DNA of 64,000 bases from Embleya scabrispora DSM 41855 (GCF_000372745.1 NZ_KB889607.1:62001-126000); one strand, 5' to 3'; shown: positions 10,741 to 19,432, counted from the stretch's first letter. A program made the numbers and translations. Notes: generated from the letters alone by a model not told the origin.

Positions 10741-10810
10741 AGACACTCGGACCCCATGGCGCGCCCGGACCCCCGCGGCGCCGCCGTCCGACCCGGTACG
10801 GTCGCGAACC

Positions 10811-11767
10811 ATGCGAATTCTTGTACTCGGAGGCACCGCATTCGTGGGTCGAGCGATCGTCGAGGACGCGCTGCGCGAGGGCGCCGACGTCACCCTGTTC
10901 GGCCGAGGCAGGACCGGCACCGATCTCTTCCCGGACGCGACCCGACGGATCGGCGATCGCGACACCGGCGACTACACGGCGCTGCGCGAGGGCGAGTGGG
11001 ACGCGGTGGTGGACGTCAGCGGATACGTACCGCGCCACGTCGGACAGGCGATGGCGGTACTCGGCGACCGGATCGGTCGGTATCTGTTCCTCTCCAGCCA
11101 CGCGGTCTACGTCCGGTCCGGGATCGACCCCGGCTCGGACGAGGACACCCCCCGACGCGCACCGGTTCGCGACACCGAGGTGCTCGACGACGACACCTAC
11201 GGACCGTGCAAGGTCGCCTGCGAGGACGACGTGCTCGCCCGGTACGGCGACCGCGCGACGATCGTCCGGCCGGGCAAGGTGGCCGGGCCGCACGACGTGC
11301 AGGACACCTTCACGTACTGGTCCCGCCGAGCCGCGCGCGGCGGACGGGTGGCGCTGCCGGGTCGGCCCGAACAGCCGATCCAGGTGGTCGACTCGCGCGA
11401 CCTGGCCCGCCTGGTCACCCGACTGCTGATGGACGACCGACCGGGCGCGTTCCACGCGGTGGGCCCGGCCGAACCGACCACGCTCGCCGGCCTGATCGGC
11501 GTCTGCGCGCAGGTGGCGGGCACCGAGGTGGAGATCGTCCCGGTCCCGCCCGACGCGGTACCCGGCCCGTTCCCACTGGTCTGCCCCGAGAACCAGTGGC
11601 CCGCCCGGCAACGGGACGCCGGGCGCGCCCGCGCCGCCGGAATGCCGGCCACGCCGCTGTCGGTCACCGCCGCCGACGTACTCGCCTGGGACCGCGCTCG
11701 GGGCGAACCACCCTTGTCCGTCGGACTGTCGGCGAAGGAGGAGGCCCGGTTGATCGAGGAGGCGTGA
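10811..11767 (+). CDS. NAD(P)-dependent epimerase/dehydratase family protein
   Basis: A 318-residue extended-SDR protein. The nucleotide-binding start MRILVLGGTAFVGRAIVEDAL has the GGTxFVG glycine motif, and VVDVSGYVPRHV and YLFLSSHAVY follow the Rossmann pattern. Instead of the classic YxxxK there is YGPCKVACEDDV, which still has Tyr and Lys at the expected spacing. The C-terminal part (AVGPAEPTTLAGLIGVCAQ) is the substrate-binding domain. It resembles reductase or epimerase paralogues of unknown substrate. It is transcribed away from the HTH/Clp-N pair. Confidence 0.88.
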   Translation: MRILVLGGTAFVGRAIVEDALREGADVTLFGRGRTGTDLFPDATRRIGDRDTGDYTALREGEWDAVVDVSGYVPRHVGQAMAVLGDRIGRYLFLSSHAVYVRSGIDPGSDEDTPRRAPVRDTEVLDDDTYGPCKVACEDDVLARYGDRATIVRPGKVAGPHDVQDTFTYWSRRAARGGRVALPGRPEQPIQVVDSRDLARLVTRLLMDDRPGAFHAVGPAEPTTLAGLIGVCAQVAGTEVEIVPVPPDAVPGPFPLVCPENQWPARQRDAGRARAAGMPATPLSVTAADVLAWDRARGEPPLSVGLSAKEEARLIEEA

Positions 11768-11837
11768 GCCGCGCTCCGCGCGGTCGAGGCGTGAGCCGTG
11801 CTCGTGCGGTCGAGGCGTGAGCCGCGCTCCCGCGGCC
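11759..11837. repeat. three tandem copies of a 26-27-base unit at the 3' end of the epimerase gene
   Basis: Units begin GAGGCGTGAG at 11759, 11786 and 11812. The first contains the gene's stop codon, so the array lies at the junction of coding and noncoding DNA and each unit carries a TGA in the same phase. It looks like a recent slippage duplication. Confidence 0.75.
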
Positions 11838-11926
11838 GTGGACGGGGACCGGAACGGAGACGGTAACAGGACCACCCGGCACCGGAGTTCCCTCCGGCAC
11901 CGGGCGTCCCGGGCGTCCCGCGCCGA

Positions 11927-12799
11927 TCAGTCCCGCGCCACCCACTCCGGCGCGACCATCCCGCCGCCGCCGTACGCCGGCAGTCGCAGCTTCGCGCCGT
12001 CCTTCGCGATCTGGGTCCACGGCCGGTTGAGGCCCGCCGAGCCGAACCGGCGTACCCGCGTGACCGCGTCCAGGTCGAGCGCGTCCACCAACACCTCCTC
12101 GCCACCGCCCGCCTGTTGCCGAACCATCCCCTCGGGGTCGACGATCAGGCTCTCCCCGACTCCGGCCGGATCGGCGATGTTCAGGTTGACCACGTACACC
12201 TGGTTGCTGAACGCGTTGGCCCGCGCGCAGACCCGTTCCATCTCCCGGTCGCGCGTCGTGGTGAGCACCGGTTGCAGGATCACCTCGGCCCCCATCCACG
12301 CCAACTGCCGCACGGTCTCCGGGAACGAGCCGTCGTAGCAGATCGCCAGCCCGATCCGGCCCACGTCCGGGATGTCGAACACCTCGAAGCAGTCGCCCGG
12401 TTCGGCGTCCTCGTAGGGCTGCCAGGTGAAGACCTTGCGATACGCGGCGACCACCTCACCCGTCGGCGAGACCGCGATCGCGGTGTTGAAGATCCGTTCG
12501 TCCTCGGCACGTTCGAAGAACGAGCCCGGCACCAGCCACAGGCCGGTCTCCCGGGCCAGCTCCCGAACCCGGCGCACCGTCGGTCCGTCGATCGGCTCGG
12601 CGGTGTCGGTCATCCAGGACGCGGGCGTGTCCCACATCGACCCGGGGGCGGCGAGCAACAGCTCCGGCGCGAGCACGAGTTGCACGTGTGGAAAGAGCTT
12701 CCGCACGGTGCGTACCTGCTCGGCGAAGCGGGTCCAGGTCGCTTCGACGTCGAGGGGCACGGCCGTGGTCTGGATCGCGGCGATGTTCAGAATGCGCAT
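11927..12799 (-). CDS. carbon-nitrogen hydrolase (nitrilase superfamily)
   Basis: A 290-residue cytoplasmic amidohydrolase with the Glu-Lys-Cys triad visible: E46 in APELLLAAPG, K122 in AYRKVFTWQP and C154 in LAICYDGSFPE. The family cleaves nonpeptide C-N bonds in amides, carbamoyl compounds or omega-amino-acid amides. It lies downstream of an APC permease on the same strand, about 150 bases away with a hairpin between, so uptake followed by hydrolysis of an amide is a reasonable guess. Exact substrate is not predictable here. Confidence 0.9.
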   Translation of the reverse strand: MRILNIAAIQTTAVPLDVEATWTRFAEQVRTVRKLFPHVQLVLAPELLLAAPGSMWDTPASWMTDTAEPIDGPTVRRVRELARETGLWLVPGSFFERAEDERIFNTAIAVSPTGEVVAAYRKVFTWQPYEDAEPGDCFEVFDIPDVGRIGLAICYDGSFPETVRQLAWMGAEVILQPVLTTTRDREMERVCARANAFSNQVYVVNLNIADPAGVGESLIVDPEGMVRQQAGGGEEVLVDALDLDAVTRVRRFGSAGLNRPWTQIAKDGAKLRLPAYGGGGMVAPEWVARD

Positions 12800-12840
12800 G
12801 AGGTTCCCTGATGCTGTGGGAGAAGGGGCGTCGACGGATG

Positions 12841-12885
12841 GGCGGTCGGCACTTCGTTCACTGATCGAACGGCACACCGACCGCC
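12841..12885. terminator. possible terminator after the APC permease
   Basis: GGCGGTCGG (12841-12849) pairs with CCGACCGCC (12877-12885), with a weaker GTTC/GAAC stem inside the loop. It lies downstream of the permease stop and before the hydrolase start. Confidence 0.45.
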
Positions 12886-12948
12886 TCGTGAATCGGGTCG
12901 TGGGCCGGGCGGCGAGTCGAGTACTCGGCTGGGGGCGTCGCGTCGGGC

Positions 12949-14505
12949 TCAGCCCGCGAGCGCGTCTTCGGTCACCGTCACCCGGGCGACCTCCGTCCGG
13001 CCGGACGCGAAGAAGCGCCGAGCCCTGGGCCGGTAGGCGAGCATCACCACCACACCGAGCAGGATCGAGCCGATCCCGAGCAGGAACACCCCGCCCACCC
13101 CGAACATCGAGGTGTGCCCATAGTCCGGCTGCCACATGTCGTACGCGCTGCGCCCGAACGCGGCGAGCATCATGGTCGCGCCGATCAGCGGCAGCACGCC
13201 CTTGAAGAGCAGTTCGCGCGGCCCGTCGCGCAGGTCGCGCCGGAAGTACCAGACACAGGCGTAGCCGGTGATCGCGTAGTAGAACGCGATCAGCAGGCCG
13301 ACCGAGCCGATCGCGTCGCCGAGGAAGTGCCCGGACAGCGCCGACAGCACCACCAGCGCGAGCGCGGCGGCGATACCGAAGAACGCGGTGCCGAACCCGG
13401 GTGTGGCGTACCGAGGGTGGATCCGGCCGAACCGCGCCGGCGCGGCCCCGTGCGCGGCCATCGACAACGTCCCGCGCGACGTGGAGACGCCGCAGGTGAG
13501 CAGCGCGGCGACGGCCGAGATCGCCACGGACAGCTTCAGTACGGCGGCGAGACCGGAGCCGACCAGCCCCGGCGCGAGTGTCGCGACCACGTCGGCCGCG
13601 TTGTCCTCGTTGCCCAGCCCCAGCGCGTCGGTGCCGACGCCGGCGTACGAGATCGCGGCGTACGCGGTGAACAGGTAGGTCGCGAGCAGTACAACGGTGG
13701 AGATGACGGCGGCCTTGCCAGGCGTGTTCGCGCTGTCCTTGGTCTCCTCGTTGACCGTGATCAGCGCGTCCCAGCCCCAATAGATGTACAGGCACAGGAG
13801 TACCGCCTGCGCGAACACACCCCAACCGTCGAACCCGAGCGGATTGAGCCAGGACAACGACGGCGACAGCGCGCCGGTCGCCTCGCCGTGCTGCGCGAAC
13901 GCCGCGATGCCGAAGGTGAGCAGCGCCGCCAGTTGCAGGCCGAGCAGGAAGTACTGGATGCCGGCGGCGATCGAGATGCCGCGATAGGCGATGACGGTGA
14001 CCAGCGCCAGGATCAGTACGCCGGTGCCGGCCACCGCCCACGTGTCGTCGGTGAACGCGTCCAGTCCGACCACGTCGAGCAGATAGGCCGAGGCGACCTG
14101 GGCAAGCGCGGTCATCGCGATCACCGTGCAGACCTGCACGACCCAGCCGCCGGACAGCCAGCCCAGGTAGGGACTGAACGCGCGTGTCCCCCACACGAAC
14201 GTCGTGCCGCAGTCCGGCATCGACCGATTGAGCTCCCGGAAGGCGAACGCGGTGAGCAGGATCGGTACGAAGCCGACCAGCAGGGCGGCGGGGGCGAGGT
14301 CTCCGGCGACCAGGGTCACGAAGCCGAGGGTGACGGCGATGCTGTAGGCGGGCGCGACCGACGCCAGGCCGAGCGCGACGGTGCCGAGCAGGCCGACCGA
14401 TCCGGACCGCAGACCCTTGGCGGAGGCTTCCGGCGCCACGGGTGTTCCCGGGGGTTCGGCCGCTCCGGATGCTCCGGGCGCTCCGGGCGCTTGGGCCGTG
14501 CTCAT
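12949..14505 (-). CDS. APC family amino acid/amine permease
   Basis: A 518-residue inner-membrane transporter with about 12 hydrophobic helices. The family signature is in the first helices (GSVGLLGTVALGLASVAPAYSIAVTLG) and in FRELNRSMPDCGTTFVWGTRAF, with YIYWGWDALITVNEETKDSANTPGKA mid-protein. The N-terminal 30 residues are a Pro/Ala-rich low-complexity leader. Substrate is probably an amino acid or amine. It is divergent from the TetR gene at 14750, with an 18-base palindrome 91 bases before its start, suggesting repression by that regulator. Confidence 0.92.
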   Translation of the reverse strand: MSTAQAPGAPGASGAAEPPGTPVAPEASAKGLRSGSVGLLGTVALGLASVAPAYSIAVTLGFVTLVAGDLAPAALLVGFVPILLTAFAFRELNRSMPDCGTTFVWGTRAFSPYLGWLSGGWVVQVCTVIAMTALAQVASAYLLDVVGLDAFTDDTWAVAGTGVLILALVTVIAYRGISIAAGIQYFLLGLQLAALLTFGIAAFAQHGEATGALSPSLSWLNPLGFDGWGVFAQAVLLCLYIYWGWDALITVNEETKDSANTPGKAAVISTVVLLATYLFTAYAAISYAGVGTDALGLGNEDNAADVVATLAPGLVGSGLAAVLKLSVAISAVAALLTCGVSTSRGTLSMAAHGAAPARFGRIHPRYATPGFGTAFFGIAAALALVVLSALSGHFLGDAIGSVGLLIAFYYAITGYACVWYFRRDLRDGPRELLFKGVLPLIGATMMLAAFGRSAYDMWQPDYGHTSMFGVGGVFLLGIGSILLGVVVMLAYRPRARRFFASGRTEVARVTVTEDALAG

Positions 14506-14595
14506 GCGTACTCCAGGGTGCCGGGGACGTGATGGGACGGAGTCGAAGGGCGCGCCGCGACGCGTGTCGCGGGCCGTGTCGCAGCGACCGGTTTC

Positions 14596-14613
14596 TTTGA
14601 ACGCACATTCAAA
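14596..14613. promoter_or_regulatory. candidate TetR operator TTTGAA-N6-TTCAAA
   Basis: Perfect 6-6-6 palindrome between the divergent permease and TetR genes. It stands out as an AT-rich island in GC-rich DNA. A related TTCAA(A/G)GAA direct repeat lies at 14685-14705. Confidence 0.65.
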
Positions 14614-14684
14614 TAACTCACATCCACCCGGTCAAGACCCGTTTCCTGGACCGACGCAGCACCCTCTGTAGTAATCTGAAGAAC

Positions 14685-14705
14685 CTTCAAAGAATCTTCA
14701 AGGAA
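14685..14705. repeat. direct repeat CTTCAAAGAA/CTTCAAGGAA
   Basis: Two 10-base copies at 14685-14694 and 14696-14705, an 11-base period, 45 bases before the TetR start. They share the TTCAA core with the palindrome at 14596 and could be secondary regulator sites. Confidence 0.45.
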
Positions 14706-14749
14706 CCACCAAGGAACCCGTCCTCCCAGGACAGGGAAGAATCGACCTC

Positions 14750-15367
14750 ATGGCCAGACGCAAGGACCAGGAGGGCCGCCGGGCCCAGATCGCCGCAGCC
14801 GCCGAACGCGCCGTCCTCAATCGAGGCCTCGCCGATCTCCGCCTGCGCGACATCGCCGATGAGGCCGGCCTCACCTCGGGCGCGGTCCTGTACTACTACG
14901 AGGCGGTCGAGGACCTCCTCCAGGAGACCTACCGCAACGCCATCGACCGCTTCTGCCACCAGCGCGAACAGGCCGTCGAGCAACTCGGGGACGCCCGCGA
15001 CCGCCTGCGCACGGTCATCTCCACCGGCGTCGCCACCGGCCCCGAGGACACCCTCCCCCGCCTTCTCTTCGAGTTCTGGCCGATGACCCTGCGCGATCCC
15101 CGGGTGGCTGCCCTCGACAACACCCTCACCGAACGCCAGATCGCGGTCTACTACGGCGTCTTCGTCCTCGGCGAGGCCCAGGGCCACTTCCACCTGACCG
15201 ACAGCGCCCGCCTACTCGCGGAAAACTTCGTCGCCCTCGAGGACGGCCGCCAGATGGACGTCCTCTCCGGCCGCCTCACCCGAATCCAAATCCTCCGAGC
15301 CCTCCACAGCCAAGCCAAGTCCGTCACCGGTTGCGACCTGCGCCCACCCCTGCCCCTGCCCGGGTAA
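14750..15367 (+). CDS. TetR/AcrR family transcriptional regulator
   Basis: A 205-residue one-component regulator. The N-terminal HTH is clear: QIAAAAERAVLNRGLADLRLRDIADEAG then LTSGAVLYYYEAVEDLLQETY. The C-terminal helical domain (ATGPEDTLPRLLFEFWPMTL onward) resembles BetI-like members that bind small amines or acids. Divergent transcription from the APC permease and the palindromic site between them support local control of permease and hydrolase. Confidence 0.93.
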   Translation: MARRKDQEGRRAQIAAAAERAVLNRGLADLRLRDIADEAGLTSGAVLYYYEAVEDLLQETYRNAIDRFCHQREQAVEQLGDARDRLRTVISTGVATGPEDTLPRLLFEFWPMTLRDPRVAALDNTLTERQIAVYYGVFVLGEAQGHFHLTDSARLLAENFVALEDGRQMDVLSGRLTRIQILRALHSQAKSVTGCDLRPPLPLPG

Positions 15368-15433
15368 GCCCCCACCTGGATCTTTGATATGGTTCTCCAC
15401 GTCGCCGCACGGAACACCAGCGGAGACCACCCA

Positions 15434-15517
15434 GTCCGGGTGGCGGAATTGGCAGACGCGCTAGCTTGAGGTGCTAGTGCCCGAAAGGGCTTGGGGGTTC
15501 AAGTCCCCCCTCGGACA
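15434..15517 (+). tRNA. tRNA-Leu (anticodon GAG, reads CUC)
   Basis: All arms fold: acceptor 15434-15440 with 15510-15516, anticodon stem CTAGC/GCTAG around the loop TTGAGGT (anticodon GAG at 15468-15470), long variable arm GCCC-GAAA-GGGC typical of class II Leu tRNAs, and T stem GGGGG/CCCCC. Discriminator base A at 15517. CCA is not encoded. Confidence 0.97.
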
Positions 15518-15529
15518 CAGACCATAACC

Positions 15530-15865
15530 CCAACGTGTGCGGGTCGAGGATTGCCTCGACTCGCACTTTTTGGTTTTCGGGCTCGTAGGTGGGTTTCAGT
15601 CCGAGTGCGCTGTAGGTGTCGGCCCTGGGCTGCGGCTCGGCCTCACCGAGTGCCTTTTTGATGTTCCCGATGTCCTTCACGAGGACTTCGATCTCTTCCT
15701 TGTCCAGGCGGCGACGGTCGTTGACCACGCGGGTGCGGGCGATGTGTCGGGGGTGGGCTGCGAGGCGTACATCCGGTCGATGGTGTCGGCCAGGCGGTCG
15801 GGGGCGAAGGCGGCGATCCAGCGGTCGAGGGGCTTGAGGAAGTCGCGCTCGGCCCATCGACGCTC
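15530..15865 (-). pseudogene. C-terminal remnant of a serine recombinase next to tRNA-Leu
   Basis: Read leftward, one frame gives a segment like PLDRWIAAFAPDRLADTID and another gives KEEIEVLVKDIGNIKKAL and ADTYSALGLKPTYEPENQKV. These are the late coiled-coil and C-terminal region of actinobacterial large serine recombinases (usual form ADPADKAEVYRQLGLRLTY). The reading frame shifts between the two parts and everything before is missing, so it is a dead fragment. Its last codons run into the 3' end of tRNA-Leu, consistent with a lost element that once used or neighboured that tRNA. Family call rests on pattern memory. Confidence 0.65.
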
Positions 15866-15879
15866 CGGAAACGATCGAC

Positions 15880-16333
15880 GTCACCGAGCCGTACCGTGAC
15901 CGGGCGTTGTGGTTCCCGGGCTTGGCCCACCTGCACATGGGCGACACCACGACCGGCGGCGAACTGGTCCGATCGCGCGCTGCACGGGTTCCGCGCATCC
16001 GACGATGCGTAGGGCATCGCGGCGGCGCTCGGCACCGGATCGCCCTGTTGTGCGGCGACTTCGACCTCGCACGTGGGCCTGACGGCGGCGGAGGCGGGTG
16101 CCGACCCCCGGGCGAAGACTCTGGCGCCCGAGGGCCTCGCCGGCGCGGAGGCCCCGGCGGGCGACGCGACGCGGGCCGCCCACCTGTTGGGCCGGGCAAC
16201 CGCTCTGCGCGCATCCGTCGGCGCGCCGCTCCCGGAGGGGGAACGCGGCGACGTGACCCGCATCGAGGCGGCGGCCCGCGCGGGATCGACCGAGGCGGAC
16301 AGCGCGGGTTTCGCCGCAGGCGTGGGCTCCTGA
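15880..16333 (+). pseudogene. remnant of a LuxR/AfsR-like ATPase-TPR regulator
   Basis: Three pieces in different frames fit the tail of a large transcriptional regulator: PYRDRALWFPGLAHLHMGD, then a frame with ALHGFRASDDA and GIAAALGTG separated by a TAG where Trp is usual, then the clean 86-codon end (16073-16333) AAHLLGRATALRASVGAPLP. Such TPR-type ends are common in STAND-ATPase LuxR and AfsR relatives. Frameshifts and an in-frame stop mark it as decayed. Confidence 0.5.
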
Positions 16334-16434
16334 GACGGTGCGTCCCAGTGCCCGAGAGGGCTTCCCGCGGTGCCCGTACCCTGATCGCGGCGCGGCCGCG
16401 ACGGGCGTGCCCAAACCACTACCGGGGGATTCAC

Positions 16435-18546
16435 GTGGAAGGTCTGCTCCTCGACGGCCGCTACCGCTGCGTCGTGTGTATCGGCAGCGGCGGGATGGGC
16501 GATGTGTGGCGTTGCCGCGACGAGCGCATCGGGCGGGATGTCGCGGTCAAGCTGCTGTCGTACGCCGCGAACTCCGGCGGCGCACCCGACCGCTTCGAGC
16601 GCGAGGCGCGCATCGTGGGTGCGCTGGGCAGCCCGGCGATCGTGACCGTGCACGATTTCGGACGGGCCGAGGTCGGCGGGCGGATGACGCCATACCTGGT
16701 GATGGAACTGCTCGCCGGCACCGCGCTGAATGCCCGTCTCATGACCGGAGTTCCGGTGCCGGTCGCCGACGTGGTGGCCTGGGGCAGCGCGGTGTGCATC
16801 GCGCTCGAACACGCGCACGCGCGCGGCGTGGTCCACCGCGACATCAAACCCGCCAACGTCTTCCTGTGCGCCGACGGGTCGGTCAAGGTGCTCGACTTCG
16901 GCATCGCCCGGATCGTCGAACCGGACGCCGGGCACACGCCGATGACGGTCACCGGCGCGATCCTGGGCACCCCGCACTACATGTCCCCGGAGCAGGCGGG
17001 CGGCGAGAAGGCGGACCACCGCAGCGACCTGTACTCACTGGGCTGCCTGCTGTACGCCCTGGTCGACGGGCAGCCGCCGTTCCACGCCGAGTCCATGTAC
17101 GGCATCGCCATGCAGCACCTTACCGCGCCGCCCCGCCCGCCGGGTCTGGAACGTCGGGAGCTGCCGGAGGACTTGCGGCAGCTGATTCTCGCGTTGCTGG
17201 CCAAGGCGCCCGAGGACCGGCCGCAGAGCGCGGTGGAGGTACGCGAACGCCTGGCCGCCATCGGGGCCGACAGCAGTGCCGGGGGTGGTGCCCCTGGCGG
17301 TATCCCGGCACCTCCGCGCGTGCCTCCGATGATGCCGCCGGCCCCTGTCTTGCCCGGCTCGGCGCCCGCGCCCGAGCCGGCAGCCCGGCGCCGCACGTTC
17401 GTCATCGGCGCTGTCGCGGCCGTTGTCGCGCTGGCACTTGCGATCGCCCTCGCCGTCCGGTGGACGGACGGCGACGGCTCGGGGAACAAAGGCAAGGGCG
17501 CCGCAGGCAGCCGGTCGGGCTCGAGTACGAACCCCGGTGCCGACCCGAACGCGAAACAGGACTCGACCTCACCCGCTGCCCCGCCCGCCGGCGGATCCGG
17601 GGCGAAAGCCGACGCGGTCCCTGCCACCTTCAAGGAAGCCGAGGCCCGCGAGGCGACCGTCCCGCTCATGTCGCAGATCCGGGCGACCGACCCCTGCGCG
17701 ATGCTCGACCGTGAGTTCCCGAAGCGTTTCGGCCCGGTCGTCGTCGAGACGGCACGCCAGGCCCAGAAGTTCACCGAGTGCCAGATCGTGGCGAGCAACG
17801 GCGGTGCGACCGACCTCAGTGTGCGGTTCCGGGTGGAGTTGGGCGTCCTGCTCACGGCCGAGGAACGCGCCAAGCTGACGCCCGTCACGGTGGACGGCGT
17901 CGCACTCTTCCAGGATCAGGTGTCCGCGTCGGCCAACACCTGCACGGTCACCCTCCCCTTCGGGAACACCGGGTTCGGGGCGGCGGTGCAGGTCAACCAG
18001 CACTACCCCAACAAGGGGTCGGACCAGGCACCGTGGACCGAGGGCTGCGCAACGGCCAAGTCGTACGCGGTCCTCATCGCCCCGAAGGTCACCAAGCCGG
18101 CACCGCGCGCGACGGCCCCGACCGGACACACGCTCATCGGCAAGGACCCGTGCAACGCGATCGACGCGTCGGCGCCCAGGGTCCAGGGTTGGACATACCA
18201 CGGCATCAGCCGCAACCTGCCCTACCGCTGCTCGGTCAAACTGGTGAACGGCGACTCGACCTACACCGTCGCGATCAGCTACAAGCGCGACGCCGAGCAG
18301 GTGGCCGCGGACGCCAAGCCGATCTCGGTGCGCGGCATGAACGGCATCGAACTGTCCGACGCTGGAAAGACGTCGTTCTGCATCGCGTCGCTGACCTACG
18401 TCCGCGAGACATCCGGCACGGCGTGGGACGCCCAACTCATCAGCGTGGACGTCAACCAGGAGTCGAACAAGGGCGGCGCCACGCTGGACACCTGCGCCTT
18501 GGCCGACACCGTCTTCAAACTGGTGACCGACGGGCTCGGTGGCTGA
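16435..18546 (+). CDS. transmembrane serine/threonine protein kinase with two extracellular repeats
   Basis: A 703-residue PknB-like kinase. The GTG at 16435 follows GGGGGA and gives the normal start MEGLLLDGRYRC; the same frame is open further upstream over noncoding remnants. Kinase motifs: G17SGGMG loop, K39 in VAVKLL, HRDIKPANVF, DFGIAR and GTPHYMSPEQ. A Pro-rich linker leads to one membrane helix (FVIGAVAAVVALALAIALAVRW). The outer part holds two related Cys-containing segments, each starting DPC (ATDPCAMLD, GKDPCNAID) with a later ECQI or YRCSV Cys, suggesting a duplicated sensor domain with one disulfide each. No substrate gene is adjacent. Confidence 0.93.
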   Translation: MEGLLLDGRYRCVVCIGSGGMGDVWRCRDERIGRDVAVKLLSYAANSGGAPDRFEREARIVGALGSPAIVTVHDFGRAEVGGRMTPYLVMELLAGTALNARLMTGVPVPVADVVAWGSAVCIALEHAHARGVVHRDIKPANVFLCADGSVKVLDFGIARIVEPDAGHTPMTVTGAILGTPHYMSPEQAGGEKADHRSDLYSLGCLLYALVDGQPPFHAESMYGIAMQHLTAPPRPPGLERRELPEDLRQLILALLAKAPEDRPQSAVEVRERLAAIGADSSAGGGAPGGIPAPPRVPPMMPPAPVLPGSAPAPEPAARRRTFVIGAVAAVVALALAIALAVRWTDGDGSGNKGKGAAGSRSGSSTNPGADPNAKQDSTSPAAPPAGGSGAKADAVPATFKEAEAREATVPLMSQIRATDPCAMLDREFPKRFGPVVVETARQAQKFTECQIVASNGGATDLSVRFRVELGVLLTAEERAKLTPVTVDGVALFQDQVSASANTCTVTLPFGNTGFGAAVQVNQHYPNKGSDQAPWTEGCATAKSYAVLIAPKVTKPAPRATAPTGHTLIGKDPCNAIDASAPRVQGWTYHGISRNLPYRCSVKLVNGDSTYTVAISYKRDAEQVAADAKPISVRGMNGIELSDAGKTSFCIASLTYVRETSGTAWDAQLISVDVNQESNKGGATLDTCALADTVFKLVTDGLGG

Positions 18547-18567
18547 GCCATCACGCCGCATCCCCCG

Positions 18568-18586
18568 CCGGCGCGTCCGGCGCCGG
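18568..18586. terminator. possible kinase terminator
   Basis: CCGGCGC-5 nt-GCGCCGG stem 22 bases after the kinase stop codon. It is short and GC-only, so the support is modest. Confidence 0.4.
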
Positions 18587-18688
18587 TGCCCGAGTAGGGC
18601 GCCTGCTCCGGACCGTGGGTACCGAATAATCCATCCGTGCAGGTCAGGCAACATGTCGGTACCTGTGGAGCCGGGACTGCGGGGGCGT

Positions 18689-19382
18689 TCAGTGGCGTCG
18701 GGCCGCGGCGGGGAAGGTGATGACAACCATCAGGACACCTATGGTCGCGAGCGCGGCGATGACGGCGGCCACCCCGATGTACGGCGCGGCCGGCGGCAGG
18801 AGCAGGACGGCCGCCGCGCCGCACAGCGCCGCGAGGGGACGGATGACGTGCCCGGCCAGGACGGCTGTGTGGATCAGCCGCAGCAGCACGACGAAGACGG
18901 CGTGCGGGACGGCCACGGCGTAACAGATCGCGAGCGGCGCGGCCGCGACGTCGTTCCGGCCTGCTCGACCGCGACCTCCAGGCCGGCGCCGAGGGCAGCG
19001 AGCCCCGCGAAGAGGCCGTAGTGGCCGTATCCCCAAAGGACGGGAGTTGGGCCGGGGACGGCAGGGCGTCCGCTTCGGCCAGGACCAGACGCAGGATCCA
19101 GCCCGCCTCCAGGAGCGCGATGCCCGCGGCGTACCGCAGGGCGGTGCGGCGGCCCGCCGGGTGCTCGGCGGCGGCCCGCAGCCATTGCGCGACGAGCGCG
19201 ACGCGCATGACCAGGTAGCCGGTGGTGATGAGCCGGTAGTCGGAGTCGGCGGCGGTGGCCGGCACGCCGGCGGCAAGCACCAGCACACCCGCCATCTGCA
19301 CCATCGTCAGCAGCCGGTAGGCGACATCGTCGGTGTCGTACGACGAGGCGAACCAGGTGAAGTTCATCCACGCCCACCACAC
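18689..19382 (-). pseudogene. ltrA: frameshifted low temperature requirement protein A
   Basis: Three consecutive frames on the minus strand give parts of one membrane protein: WWAWMNFTWFASSYDTDDV to LRLVLAEADALPS (19382 to about 19040), WGYGHYGLFAGLAALGAG (about 19035 to 18975), and ICYAVAVPHAVFVVLLRL to GVLMVVITFPAAARRH (about 18960 to 18689). The order and spacing match LtrA-family proteins, with two frameshifts. The first roughly 50 residues and first helix are missing. Two independent shifts plus the lost start favour real decay over sequencing error. It appears nonfunctional. Confidence 0.75.
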
Positions 19383-19432
19383 GGCGAAGAAGACCGGACA
19401 TTTCGATCCGCGGCAAGAAATTTCGGCGGAGC

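Noticed and set aside
13114-14532. 472-codon frame opposite the APC permease
   Set aside because: Composition is charged and repetitive without motifs; the permease strand has hydrophobic helices and family signatures.
15907-16434. In-frame upstream extension of the kinase
   Set aside because: The extra 176 codons cover decayed regulator sequence in mixed frames; the kinase starts normally at 16435 with a ribosome site.
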